A stretch of DNA of 64,000 nt from the NCBI RefSeq assembly GCF_019890675.1, contig NZ_JAIOAA010000015.1:81628-145627 (forward strand). The letters are read 5' to 3'. A program made the translations under genes and the position numbers. Numbering within the stretch: position 1 is the stretch's first letter; every line of letters starts with the position of its first letter. The DNA is from Micromonospora sp. PLK6-60 (GTDB taxonomy: Bacteria; Actinomycetota; Actinomycetes; Mycobacteriales; Micromonosporaceae). This document shows, one piece after another, positions 19,224-28,979 of this stretch. The notes under the pieces are model-generated. The model was not told the origin of the DNA. It worked only from the letters and a program-made list of their open reading frames with translations, and searched no databases.

Positions 19224-20102
19224 CTACCAACTCATGATGCGGGCGGGAAGTGGTTCGTCCGGGAGCGGTCCCTCCGCCGCACTCGGCTTACGCCACCAGG
19301 CGTGCCGCAATGCCATCAGGCCGAGTCGCAACCTGGTCGTGTCGCGCCGTTTGAGGATGTCCCCCACTGCCATTCGGGGCAGCAAGGACACGGCCCAGAT
19401 CCAGTTCAGGAGGGCGGCGCCCACACCGAAGTTCGTCCTCGCGAACCAGACGCGATTGCGGATGGTGTAGTAGGTCCAGCGGCTACCCGACATGACGCGG
19501 GAGCCATGATGCGTGGCCGGCGCGTCGCCACAGCAGAGCACCCGCCAACCGGTCCGGCGCGCCCGGACGCACAAGTCGGTGTCCTCCGCGCCGATGAAGA
19601 AGGATCCGTCGAGACCGACGTCCTCCACTACTTCCCGCCTGATGAACATCACCGCTCCCGTGACCCAGTCACAATCCACTGTCCGCGGGCCCGGGTCGAT
19701 CAGCACCCGTGGTGCGCGACGCCAGGCGGAGAAGCGTGCCGCGCCGGACTGGAGCGAGCCGTCTTCGTGCCGCAGGATCGGGCCGACGATCCCCACGCCG
19801 GGCTCGCTGAACAAGGTATCCAGGCAGCGCTCGAACGAGTCACGGGGCAGCACGATGTCGGTGTTCAGCAACAGCAGGGCCCTCGCGGACCGCCCGCGGG
19901 CGGCCAGCATGAAAGCGTCTCCGTACCCCAGGTTGCGGTCGGGGACGATCCACTCGACGCGGTCGTCGACCTCGGCCGGGCGAGGTGCCCGGTCGTTGGC
20001 GACGACCACCACCTCGGTGCCGTACTCGACGATATCGTTGACCAATTTTATTGTCGGCGTGAGGTCGCCGTAGTGAACAATGACGGATGTCGACGTTGCC
20101 AT
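19224..20102 (-). CDS. Glycosyltransferase family 2 (rhamnosyltransferase-like)
   Basis: A 292-residue GT-A enzyme of the WbbL/rhamnosyltransferase type. It shows TSVIVHYGDLTPT at the N-terminus, the donor-binding RNLGYGDAFMLAARG, the metal-binding LLLNTDIVLP (D-x-D equivalent), VTGAVMFIRREVV and the catalytic-base region FFIGAEDTDLCVRARRTGW. It is the last gene of a leftward operon that starts at the sugar-1-phosphate transferase; 36 bases separate it from the flippase. Rhamnose transfer is inferred from family resemblance and the presence of rml genes. Confidence 0.87.
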   Translation of the reverse strand: MATSTSVIVHYGDLTPTIKLVNDIVEYGTEVVVVANDRAPRPAEVDDRVEWIVPDRNLGYGDAFMLAARGRSARALLLLNTDIVLPRDSFERCLDTLFSEPGVGIVGPILRHEDGSLQSGAARFSAWRRAPRVLIDPGPRTVDCDWVTGAVMFIRREVVEDVGLDGSFFIGAEDTDLCVRARRTGWRVLCCGDAPATHHGSRVMSGSRWTYYTIRNRVWFARTNFGVGAALLNWIWAVSLLPRMAVGDILKRRDTTRLRLGLMALRHAWWRKPSAAEGPLPDEPLPARIMSW

Positions 20103-20138
20103 TCGAGCTCCGAGTTCCGCGCTGAGGTTCTCTGTTTG

Positions 20139-21416
20139 TCAGGCAGATTGTAGGGTCGTGGATGGATTCCGACGTGCGGCAATGAAAAAGATTGTCGAGG
20201 AAAGAAGGTAGCCGACTCCCGGCACCAATGCGACGACGCCGATCGGCCAGTCTCCCAGATGTGCCAGACCGAAGCCCGCCGCGACCGCGATCAGGCTCGG
20301 GAGCCGGTAAATGCTGGTCCGCACGCCGTGGCCTGCCATCAGGCATTCATGGACGAGCAGATAGTCGAGTGACTGCAGTATGCCCACGAAGCAGAGAGCT
20401 GCTACGACAGGAACTGAAGGCAGGAAGCTGGCGCCGTACAGGGCGCTTACCCACAGGCCGCTGGACACGGCTAGTGGAACCGCGACGATCGCAGCGGTAG
20501 CGGATGTCCGCCGCAGTTCCTTCCGCAGTTGGAGGTGGCGATCCGTCAGCTCCCGGCCGCGACGCGCGAACCAGTGCATTCCTTGCGACTGGCCGGCGGC
20601 CATCACCGCACTCTGCGCCGCGATGCCGACCGCGTAGAAGGCGACAAGCTCATGTGGAAAAAGCACGGTGACCGCGAGTAGGTCGAGGCGGTACTGCGCG
20701 AAGGTCACGACACCGCCGGGCGCCAGGCGAAGGGAGTCGCCGAGCAGGCGACGGTGGGAAGCCCCGGTGGACGACCGTCCTCGCTCCGCATGCGTCACGA
20801 CCCACAGGGCCACTGCCGCCGTCTGCAGGCCGGCGATGCTGACCAGCCAGACGGCCGTCGACTGCGTGCCCAGGAGCGTGAGAGCTGCCATGGCCAGCAG
20901 TGCCGCCACTTGTGGCGCGAGGCGGGCCAGGTTGAACTCGACGCCCATCCGGCCCATCCGCTGCGCCTCGGACGGGCCGATGGAGCCGAGCTGGGTTGCC
21001 GCCGCGATCAGCATCGCGGCAACGACGATGATCCAGGGTGGCCGCCACATCGCGGCGAGGCCGGCCACGAGGACGAGCGCGACCGCGAAGGTCGCCGCCA
21101 GCGGCGTGAGCAGCTGGCGGAGCTTGTGGCGTCCCGGTGTCGACCTGTCGAGCACGAGCGCCTGCGGCAGACCACCGAGGGCGAGAATCCCCAGCGTCGC
21201 GACCCACGTCTGCCAGGTGATGTACTCGCCGCGGCCGGCGGGGCCGAGAGCTCGGGAGATGATGACACTGGTGAGCACCCCGCTGAGCAGCAAGGTGCCG
21301 TTGGTGAGCAGCGTCCCGAGGCGGGCGGCGCGTCTCCGGAGCGAACGGCTGGTTCCCGGGCGAACCGGTTCCTGGACGGGGGGCCGACCGGAGCCACTGA
21401 CGAGCGATGATGACAT
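20139..21416 (-). CDS. Polysaccharide flippase (Wzx-like, MOP superfamily)
   Basis: A 425-residue integral membrane protein with about 12 hydrophobic segments. The first follows the typical SVIISRALGPAGRGEYITWQTW, where the RxLGPxxxGxY pattern is characteristic of Wzx/lipopolysaccharide exporters. It is predicted to flip undecaprenyl-linked repeat units across the membrane. The ATG at 21416 lies four bases after the stop of the upstream GT4, indicating tight coupling. A 30-residue basic Pro/Arg-rich N-terminal tail precedes the first membrane segment. Confidence 0.87.
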   Translation of the reverse strand: MSSSLVSGSGRPPVQEPVRPGTSRSLRRRAARLGTLLTNGTLLLSGVLTSVIISRALGPAGRGEYITWQTWVATLGILALGGLPQALVLDRSTPGRHKLRQLLTPLAATFAVALVLVAGLAAMWRPPWIIVVAAMLIAAATQLGSIGPSEAQRMGRMGVEFNLARLAPQVAALLAMAALTLLGTQSTAVWLVSIAGLQTAAVALWVVTHAERGRSSTGASHRRLLGDSLRLAPGGVVTFAQYRLDLLAVTVLFPHELVAFYAVGIAAQSAVMAAGQSQGMHWFARRGRELTDRHLQLRKELRRTSATAAIVAVPLAVSSGLWVSALYGASFLPSVPVVAALCFVGILQSLDYLLVHECLMAGHGVRTSIYRLPSLIAVAAGFGLAHLGDWPIGVVALVPGVGYLLSSTIFFIAARRNPSTTLQSA

Positions 21417-21420
21417 CTGA

Positions 21421-22638
21421 TCAGCCGGCGACCGGAGGCGGGGGGAACGACGCGGGCCGCTTCGTGCCGGCCTCGGCGAGCAACCGGGTGAGCAGGTCGG
21501 CGAGCGCGGTCGACATGGCGGTCCGCGACTGGTTGGCGCGTACCCATTGCTGGCCGGCGGCGCCCAATTTCGCAAGTTCGTCCGGGCTGGCCTGGGCGGC
21601 CTGGCTGAGGCCGTGCGCCAGATTTCCCGGATCGACGACGTTGCCCGCTCCCGCCCTGATGACGAGATCACCCACGACCCCGGGGCTGTTGGTGACGACC
21701 GGGAGGCCCGCGGCCATGTAGTCGAACACCTTGTTGGGGCTGACCCCGACGCGGAACAGCTCGACGTCGGCGAGCACGTGCAGGCCGACGTCCGCGGCGT
21801 GGAGAAGGTCGGGCACCTCGGTCTTCGGGATCGGGTCGAGGAACCGTATGTTGCGGATGCCCTGAGCCGCCGCCTGCAGGCGGGGCTTCTCCGCGCCTGA
21901 GCCCACGAGCACGATGTCCAGATCGGGGACCGCCCTGGCCGCGTGCACGAGCAGGTCGAGTCCGTTGGCCGGCCCGTGCGCGCCGGCGTAGACGGCCGTG
22001 CGCCGGGTGAATCCGTACCGCTGCCGGAGCGCGTCGCGGGGACCGCTGGGCACGAAGTCCTCGGGGTCGGCGGCGTTGGGGATGAAGACGATCTTCTCGG
22101 CCGCCACGCCCGTGACCTCGATCGCCGCCCGCACACCCGGTGCCATGATCACTATTCGGTCCGCCTGCCCATAGAGGAACCGCTCCAGGCGCGCCAGCGC
22201 CCGGTACGCGGGCGAGGTCTCGGACAGCCTCCCCATGTCCAGCAGGACGCGCGGCCACAGGTCGCGGATCTCCAGCACGAACGGCGTGCGCCGCAGCGCC
22301 GCGACCAGCCAGCCCGAGAGGCCGGCCAGCAGGTGTGGCGACGACGCGTAGACCACGTCGGGTCGGGGTTGCCGCAGGCCAGCCGCCGTGGCGGTGACCG
22401 CGAAGCTGGCCCAGTTGACGACCCGACCCAGCCCGTTGCCCCGATATGGAGTCACCGCGACCGGGTGGAATCCGGGTTCGGGCCGCTGCGGCCGGCCGGT
22501 GGTCAGGTTGCGACGGGCCGCGACGATCACGTACGACCAGCCGGGCAGCCGGCTGAACAGCTCGACATGTCGGGTACCGCCCGGGTAGCCCCGGGGCACG
22601 GCGAAGTGGTTGAGCACGAGGACCCGGCGTCGGCTCAT
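21421..22638 (-). CDS. Glycosyltransferase family 4
   Basis: A 405-residue GT-B glycosyltransferase. It starts MSRRRVLVLNHFAVPRGYPGGTRHVEL and carries YASSPHLLAGLSGW, VLEIRDLWPRVLLDMG, a donor domain entering at AVYAGAHGPANGLDLL, and VSPNKVFDYMAAGLPVVT. It resembles the WcaI/WbuB branch that has the EIRDLWP motif. The ATG at 22638 overlaps the stop of the heparinase-like gene by four bases (ATGA), which fixes the start even though the frame is open further. It belongs to the leftward operon. Confidence 0.88.
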   Translation of the reverse strand: MSRRRVLVLNHFAVPRGYPGGTRHVELFSRLPGWSYVIVAARRNLTTGRPQRPEPGFHPVAVTPYRGNGLGRVVNWASFAVTATAAGLRQPRPDVVYASSPHLLAGLSGWLVAALRRTPFVLEIRDLWPRVLLDMGRLSETSPAYRALARLERFLYGQADRIVIMAPGVRAAIEVTGVAAEKIVFIPNAADPEDFVPSGPRDALRQRYGFTRRTAVYAGAHGPANGLDLLVHAARAVPDLDIVLVGSGAEKPRLQAAAQGIRNIRFLDPIPKTEVPDLLHAADVGLHVLADVELFRVGVSPNKVFDYMAAGLPVVTNSPGVVGDLVIRAGAGNVVDPGNLAHGLSQAAQASPDELAKLGAAGQQWVRANQSRTAMSTALADLLTRLLAEAGTKRPASFPPPPVAG

Positions 22639-24629
22639 CGCGGCGCTCGTACCTGGTGGACCTGCCCGGAGGCGAGGTGGGTCACGTCCAGTGTGGCGGC
22701 GGCGGGACTCCAGGTCACCGCCAACCGAAGACCATCGAGCACCCCCGCTTCGGACTGTGACCGGGCCACCCTGCCCAATCCCCACACCATGGTGTCGGCC
22801 CGGTTCTCGACCGTGATCCAGGTCGCCGGCTCCCAGCGTCCGTAGGTGCGGCTGTGCCACCCACCGAACGGCGTGGACCGCCCGCGCACCGTCGAGTGAC
22901 CGTCCAGGCCGAAGAGATCGAGCTTGCTGTCGCCGGCGACCAGTGTGCCGCCGGCCACCGAGACGTCCGGGTGCAGCGGAACGGTCAGTGACCAGTGCCC
23001 GACGGTCGCCGGCCGGTCGGCGAACTCGACGATCGCCAGGTAGTGGTCGGCCACCACGACGGCCCGGCCGACCCGCACCGGTCGCTCGCCGCGCGCGTAC
23101 GCGTCGTGCCAGCCGAAGAGGATGGTGCGGTCCGGCAACACGAGCGGTGACCCGAGGTGACCGCGGCCGGTGTTCAGCCAGCGGAACGCGCGGTGCGGCA
23201 CGAGCTGGTCCCGGCCGTCCGGCCGGCGCACCGGGTGGGCGGCCGAGGTACGCAGGCCGTTACGCACCTCCAGCGGACCGTTGTACGTGCCCGTGCCCGG
23301 GTCGGCGATCAGCCAGTTGCCGTCGTGCCGCACCCACACCGAGGTCAGGTCGGCGTGCCCGTGCGAGGGGCCACCGTCGACCTTGAACCACACTCGCCAG
23401 GGGCCGCGCTCGACCCGGGCGATGCCGCCCGAGGTCGTCACGGGTGGGGTGCGGACGGCTGAGGTGACGTCGCCTTCCGGGGGCGGCGCGGGCGCGTACC
23501 AGGCCAGCTCGTCGAAGTCGGCGTACCACCGCGCCGGCACGTGTTCACCGGACAGCACCAGGCCGAGCGCGACCGAACCGGCCACGTCGAGCGGATCGCC
23601 GGAGGACGCGAGCACCCGTCCCTCGTCCCAGTCGCCGTACTGCGGGACGTCGCCGTCGAAGACGCCGAGCCGAGCCAGGTGCAGGCTGGCCGCGTGCAGG
23701 TCACGGCGTACGCCGGACGGTGCCCCGCCGAGCAGCACCCGCACGATGAGCATCTCGAGAACGAACCGGTGGTACGACAGGGAATCCTCGATCATCCGGC
23801 CGTCGGGGGCCATGTGCCGGCGCAGCTGGGCCGCGAACATCCGCTCGCCGGTGCGCGCCCACCACCTGGCGCCCCGCGCGCTGGGGAACATCCGGGACAG
23901 CACGATCAGCCCGAGTGCGTCGCCCAGCATGTGGTTGTTGCGCATGCTGCTCAACGTGTAGGGCAGCTCGACCGTCAGGTGGCGGGCGCTGGCCAGCAGC
24001 AGGCTTTCCATGGCGGCCACCAGGTCGCCGGGCAGGCGCTCGCCGGTCAGTTCGAGGACCTGGCTCCAGGCGATCGCGCGTAGGGCTAGTTCGAGGCTTG
24101 AGTACCAGTTCACGCCCCGTTCGGCCGGGGACTGCTCGCACCAGGACCGGAGCAGGCCGGTCAGGCCGTCCAGCCAGGGCCCGTCCGGGTCGATGCGGGC
24201 GGCCCGGGCCAGGACGACCAGGTCCCGGTGGCGGGCCACTTCCCAGGTGTGCTTGACGTCGGACAGCCGCGCCTCGGACCGGATGTCGATCCGCCACCAC
24301 GGCTCGCGCTCGGGCCACCGCCGTCCGGTGAGCGGGTCGGTGGACCACGGCACGGAAAGGCCGGTAGCTACCCGCCGCCCGAAGGCTCGGGGTCCGTCAC
24401 GCAGCACGCTTCGGGCGTCGTCCAGGCATCGGTGGCGGGGACCGTCGTCGAGCGGCGGTGGGCCGGTCAGGGGTACCGGGGTAGCCGGGTGGTGACGGTG
24501 TGTCTCGCCGCGGAACAGGACGGCGTGGAATCCGCTGCGCTTGGACGCCTCGTACACCGCGCGGATCGGTGCCGACAGGCCGAGCGCGCGGGTGTCCGCG
24601 GCGATCGCGCGCAGACCGATTCTTGGCAT
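22635..24629 (-). CDS. Heparinase II/III family protein (alginate-lyase-like)
   Basis: A 664-residue protein with an N-terminal alpha-helical toroid (RNNHMLGDALGLIVLSRMFP in the middle) and a C-terminal beta-sheet heparinase II/III domain containing DGGPSHGHADLTSVWV and DPGTGTYNGPLEVRNGLRTSAAHP. Such proteins cleave uronate-containing polysaccharides by beta-elimination, and in exopolysaccharide loci they are thought to trim or edit the product. No signal peptide is obvious, so localisation is unclear. The start follows AGGAGGAG. It overlaps the next GT4 by four bases and is 43 bases behind the aminotransferase. Confidence 0.88.
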   Translation of the reverse strand: MPRIGLRAIAADTRALGLSAPIRAVYEASKRSGFHAVLFRGETHRHHPATPVPLTGPPPLDDGPRHRCLDDARSVLRDGPRAFGRRVATGLSVPWSTDPLTGRRWPEREPWWRIDIRSEARLSDVKHTWEVARHRDLVVLARAARIDPDGPWLDGLTGLLRSWCEQSPAERGVNWYSSLELALRAIAWSQVLELTGERLPGDLVAAMESLLLASARHLTVELPYTLSSMRNNHMLGDALGLIVLSRMFPSARGARWWARTGERMFAAQLRRHMAPDGRMIEDSLSYHRFVLEMLIVRVLLGGAPSGVRRDLHAASLHLARLGVFDGDVPQYGDWDEGRVLASSGDPLDVAGSVALGLVLSGEHVPARWYADFDELAWYAPAPPPEGDVTSAVRTPPVTTSGGIARVERGPWRVWFKVDGGPSHGHADLTSVWVRHDGNWLIADPGTGTYNGPLEVRNGLRTSAAHPVRRPDGRDQLVPHRAFRWLNTGRGHLGSPLVLPDRTILFGWHDAYARGERPVRVGRAVVVADHYLAIVEFADRPATVGHWSLTVPLHPDVSVAGGTLVAGDSKLDLFGLDGHSTVRGRSTPFGGWHSRTYGRWEPATWITVENRADTMVWGLGRVARSQSEAGVLDGLRLAVTWSPAAATLDVTHLASGQVHQVRAPR

Positions 24630-24672
24630 CGAACTCCTCCTGGGCGGGTGACGTCGACACCCGCAGTCCGTC

Positions 24673-25823
<1,151 letters not shown>

Positions 25824-25827
<4 letters not shown>

Positions 25828-26528
25828 CGGGCTCCTCCGGACGGTGTCGCCATGCCGTGATCCGATCCGGCGGTCCTGACGTCGACGCCCGTGCCGAGGA
25901 ACTCGGGGGCGGTGGCGTGTCCGGGGGCGGAGATGCCTTCGCGACGGAGCACGGGGCGCACGGTCGCCAGGAGAATCGACAGGTTCAACCGGAGGCTGCG
26001 GGTGTCGACGTACTCGACGTCGAGGTCCAGCTTCTCCGCCCAGCTCAGGCTGTTACGGCCACGGATCTGGGCCAGGCCGGTCATGCCGGGCCGGACCTCG
26101 TGGCGGCGGGCCTGCCAGGGGGAGTAGCGGTCGAGGTACTCGGGAAGCAGCGGTCGGGGACCGACGAGGCTCATCTCCCCCCGTAGCACGTTCCAGAGGG
26201 TGGGCAGTTCGTCCAGGCTGGTGGCGCGCAACCAGTTCCCCAGCGGGGTGAGCCGGTCCCCGACGTCGAGCGGGCTCTGGTGCGGACCCGGCGGACGCAT
26301 GGTGCGGAACTTGACCACGTCGAAGCATCGCCCGTGCAGCCCGGCGCGACGCTGCCGGAACAGCACCGGTCGGCCGAGCCGTGCCGCGACCAGCGCGGCC
26401 ACGACCGCGATCACCGGCGCGGCGAGAACCAGCAGCAGCGCGGCGACGGCGACGTCGAGGACCCGCTGACCGCGGTCCGGCCGCTGCCGCTGCCGGGGAC
26501 GAGGGCTTGCGTCGACCAGACCGCTCAT
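25824..26528 (-). CDS. Undecaprenyl-phosphate sugar-1-phosphate transferase (EpsL/PglC-like initiating transferase)
   Basis: A 234-residue small phosphoglycosyl transferase with one membrane segment (VLDVAVAALLLVLAAPVIAV). The conserved catalytic stretch is PVLFRQRRAGLHGRCFDVVKFRTM, then TSLDELPTLWNVLRGEMSLVGPRP and RPGMTGLAQIRGRN. It loads the first sugar phosphate onto undecaprenyl phosphate and so starts repeat-unit assembly. It lacks the extra N-terminal membrane domain of WcaJ/WbaP enzymes. The ATG at 26528 is chosen because GGAGGG sits five bases upstream; a GTG six bases earlier is possible. It is the first gene of the leftward operon. Confidence 0.92.
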
Positions 26529-26781
26529 GGGCACCCTCCGACCTCCCGTGGGCAGAGACGCAGATCATTGAAACCGGCATCAAGGAAAAATCACCAGATG
26601 ACTCGCAAGAACGACAGTCAACGTACGGATCAACCTCGGAAGGGCCGCTGGGGAAACGGTCTACCGCCCGAAGACTCGATCGCGGGGTGGACCCTGCGCT
26701 GTCGGCGGCCACGGGCCTCTTGCTCGACGGCAAGCAAAACGCATGTTTGTCCCGATCTGGGCGTTTATCCTCCGATTGGGA
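26529..26781. promoter_or_regulatory. Divergent control region of the two polysaccharide operons
   Basis: About 250 bases between the leftward operon (sugar-1-phosphate transferase) and capE. It is clearly richer in A/T than its surroundings around 26560-26640 and 26730-26790. TATCCT at 26766-26771 is a possible -10 for capE. No credible gene is seen inside. Promoters for both operons must lie here or just inside the genes. Confidence 0.5.
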
Positions 26782-27855
26782 ATGACGGATGATGACCACG
26801 GAACGGGGCTACGGGTGACTGTGCTACCTGCGGGATGCCGGGTGTTGATAACCGGCGGCACTGGATCGTTCGGGCAGACGATGGTGCGGCGCCTGCTCGA
26901 CCAGGACGCCCACGAGATCCGGGTGTTCAGCCGGGACGAGGCCAAGCAGGACGCCATGCGGCACCGGCTGGGCGACGACCGGGTGCGGTACTACCTCGGC
27001 GACGTGCGGGACGTCGACTCGCTACTGCGGGCCAGCCGCGACGTGGACCACGTCTTCCACGCCGCCGCCCTCAAACAGGTGCCCTCCTGCGAGTTCTTCC
27101 CGCTCGAGGCGGTGCGCACCAACGTCCTCGGCTCGGCGAACGTCATCGAGGCCGCCGAGCGGAACGGCGTGCGATCGGTGGTGGTGCTGAGCACCGACAA
27201 GGCCGTCTATCCGGTGAACGCCATGGGCATCAGCAAGGCGCTGATGGAGAAGGTCGCCCAGGCGCACGCCCGGAACAACCCGCGCAGCCGCACCAGCGTC
27301 TCCTGCGTGCGGTACGGCAACGTGATGTACTCCCGCGGCTCGGTCATTCCGCTGTTCCTCGAGCAGATCAAGGCGGGGCGGGCACCCACCGTCACCGAAC
27401 CGACGATGACCCGCTTCCTGATGTCGCTCGCCGACTCCGCCCAGCTGGTCGAGCACGCGTTCGCGCACGGGCGCCCGGGCGACGTGTTCATCCGTAAGGC
27501 GCCCGCCTGCACCATCGGCGATCTCGCCGAGGCCGTCTGCCGGCTCTTCGACGTGCCGCCGAAGCTGGACGTGATCGGGGTGCGGCACGGCGAGAAGCAG
27601 CACGAGACCCTGGCCAGCCGGGAGGAACTCGCCCACGCCGACGACTTCGGCGACTTCTTCCGGGTGCCGGTCGACGCCCGTGACCTGAACTACTCGCTCT
27701 ATGTCAGCGAGGGCGATCCGGGCGCCGCCCTGATGGCGGACTTCACCTCGGCGAACGCGTTCCGGCTAGACGTACCGCAGATCATGGAGCTGCTGATGAC
27801 GCTGCCCGAGATCCGGGCGGAGCTGGCGCTGCGGGATCCGGTGCTGGCGTGCTGA
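26782..27855 (+). CDS. capE: UDP-N-acetylglucosamine 4,6-dehydratase/5-epimerase (CapE/FnlA)
   Basis: First enzyme of UDP-N-acetyl-L-fucosamine synthesis: dehydration of UDP-GlcNAc with inversion at C5. The 357-residue SDR protein has VLITGGTGSFGQTMVRRLL, GDVRDVDSL, AALKQVPSCE and the catalytic STDKAVYP (D139, K140). The Tyr of the usual YxxxK is replaced by Met in A-M148-G-I-S-K152, the MxxxK form described for CapE. Start is uncertain: ATG 26782 is used, GTG 26815 is possible. capF begins inside its last codons, and capG follows two genes later. Confidence 0.92.
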   Translation: MTDDDHGTGLRVTVLPAGCRVLITGGTGSFGQTMVRRLLDQDAHEIRVFSRDEAKQDAMRHRLGDDRVRYYLGDVRDVDSLLRASRDVDHVFHAAALKQVPSCEFFPLEAVRTNVLGSANVIEAAERNGVRSVVVLSTDKAVYPVNAMGISKALMEKVAQAHARNNPRSRTSVSCVRYGNVMYSRGSVIPLFLEQIKAGRAPTVTEPTMTRFLMSLADSAQLVEHAFAHGRPGDVFIRKAPACTIGDLAEAVCRLFDVPPKLDVIGVRHGEKQHETLASREELAHADDFGDFFRVPVDARDLNYSLYVSEGDPGAALMADFTSANAFRLDVPQIMELLMTLPEIRAELALRDPVLAC

Positions 27856-28979
27856 GGCTGGCGCTGACCGGGGGCGGCGGCTTCCTCGGCTGGCACGTCC
27901 GGGTGCTGCTGCGGGCCCTCGGCTGGCCGGAACCGGTGCTGCTCACCCGGGCCGACCTGGCCGACAGGGCGACGGTCGCGGCCAAGGTCAGCGGGGTGGA
28001 CCGGGTGCTGCACCTGGCCGGAGTCAACCGGGCGGACGATCCGGGGGAGGTGGCCGCCGGCAACGTCCGGCTGGCGACCCGGCTGGCCGAGGGGCTGGCC
28101 GCTGCCGCGGTGCCGCCCGGATCGGTGGTCTTCGCCAACTCGGTGCAGGCGGGCAACGGCACCCCGTACGGGGACGGCAAGGCGGCCGCCGCGCGCATCC
28201 TGGCGGGCACCGGGCTGCCCGTGGACGACGTGCCGCTGCCGAACCTGTACGGCGAGCACGGCCGCCCGTTCTACAACTCCGTGGTGGCCACCTTCTGCCG
28301 GCTGCTCGCCGACGGACAGCGGCCGGAGATCCAGCAGGACCGGCAGGTGGACCTGGTGCACGTCACCGACGCCGCGGCTCGCCTGCTCGGCGTCCCGGCG
28401 GCGGCCTCGTGGGATCCGGCGCTGCCGGCGCTCCGCGTCGGCGTACGGGAGCTGGCCGAACGGCTCGGCGTGATGGCCGCCGGCTATCGGGTGGGGGACA
28501 TCCCGGCGCTGGACGACCGGCACCAGGTCCGGCTGTTCAACACCTACCGCTCGCACTGCTTCCCGGCGCACTATCCGCTGCCGCTGACCCGCCGCCGGGA
28601 CGCGCGGGGGGAACTGGTCGAGACGGTACGGGCGCACGGGGGCGCGGGGCAGACCTTCTGCTCCACCACGCGGCCGGGCAGTACCCGGGGGGAGCACTTC
28701 CACCTGGCCAAGGTGGAGCGTTTCGTCGTCCTGCGCGGCACGGCGGAGATCAGCCTGCGCCGGGTCGGTGACGGCACGGTGGTGCGGTTCCCGGTCTCCG
28801 GAGCCGAGCCCGTCCTGGTCGACATGCCGACCATGTGGGCCCACAAGATCGTGAACACTGGCACCGACGAGCTGGTGACCCTGTTCTGGGCCAACGAGCT
28901 GTTCGACCCGGCCCGGCCGGACACCTGGCCGGAGCCGGTGGAGCTGTCCTCGACGACACCGGTGGCGGTGCCGGGATGA
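27849..28979 (+). CDS. capF: UDP-2-acetamido-2,6-dideoxyhexulose reductase/epimerase, SDR-cupin fusion (CapF/FnlB)
   Basis: Second enzyme of the UDP-L-FucNAc pathway. The 376-residue protein joins an SDR domain (LALTGGGGFLGWHV, HLAGVNRADDP, Y107-x3-K111) to a C-terminal cupin (TFCSTTRPGSTRGEHFHLAK, ERFVVLRGTAEISL). In CapF the cupin carries out C3 epimerisation and the SDR domain reduces C4. Both parts appear intact. The GTG at 27849 overlaps capE by seven bases, and the stop overlaps the next glycosyltransferase (ATGA), so translation is coupled. Confidence 0.93.
   Translation: MLRLALTGGGGFLGWHVRVLLRALGWPEPVLLTRADLADRATVAAKVSGVDRVLHLAGVNRADDPGEVAAGNVRLATRLAEGLAAAAVPPGSVVFANSVQAGNGTPYGDGKAAAARILAGTGLPVDDVPLPNLYGEHGRPFYNSVVATFCRLLADGQRPEIQQDRQVDLVHVTDAAARLLGVPAAASWDPALPALRVGVRELAERLGVMAAGYRVGDIPALDDRHQVRLFNTYRSHCFPAHYPLPLTRRRDARGELVETVRAHGGAGQTFCSTTRPGSTRGEHFHLAKVERFVVLRGTAEISLRRVGDGTVVRFPVSGAEPVLVDMPTMWAHKIVNTGTDELVTLFWANELFDPARPDTWPEPVELSSTTPVAVPG

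Noticed and set aside
26782..27855. capE as a pseudaminic acid PseB gene
   Set aside because: The MxxxK in place of YxxxK and the following capF and capG favour the FucNAc route. Use of its product by the aminotransferase remains only a hypothesis.
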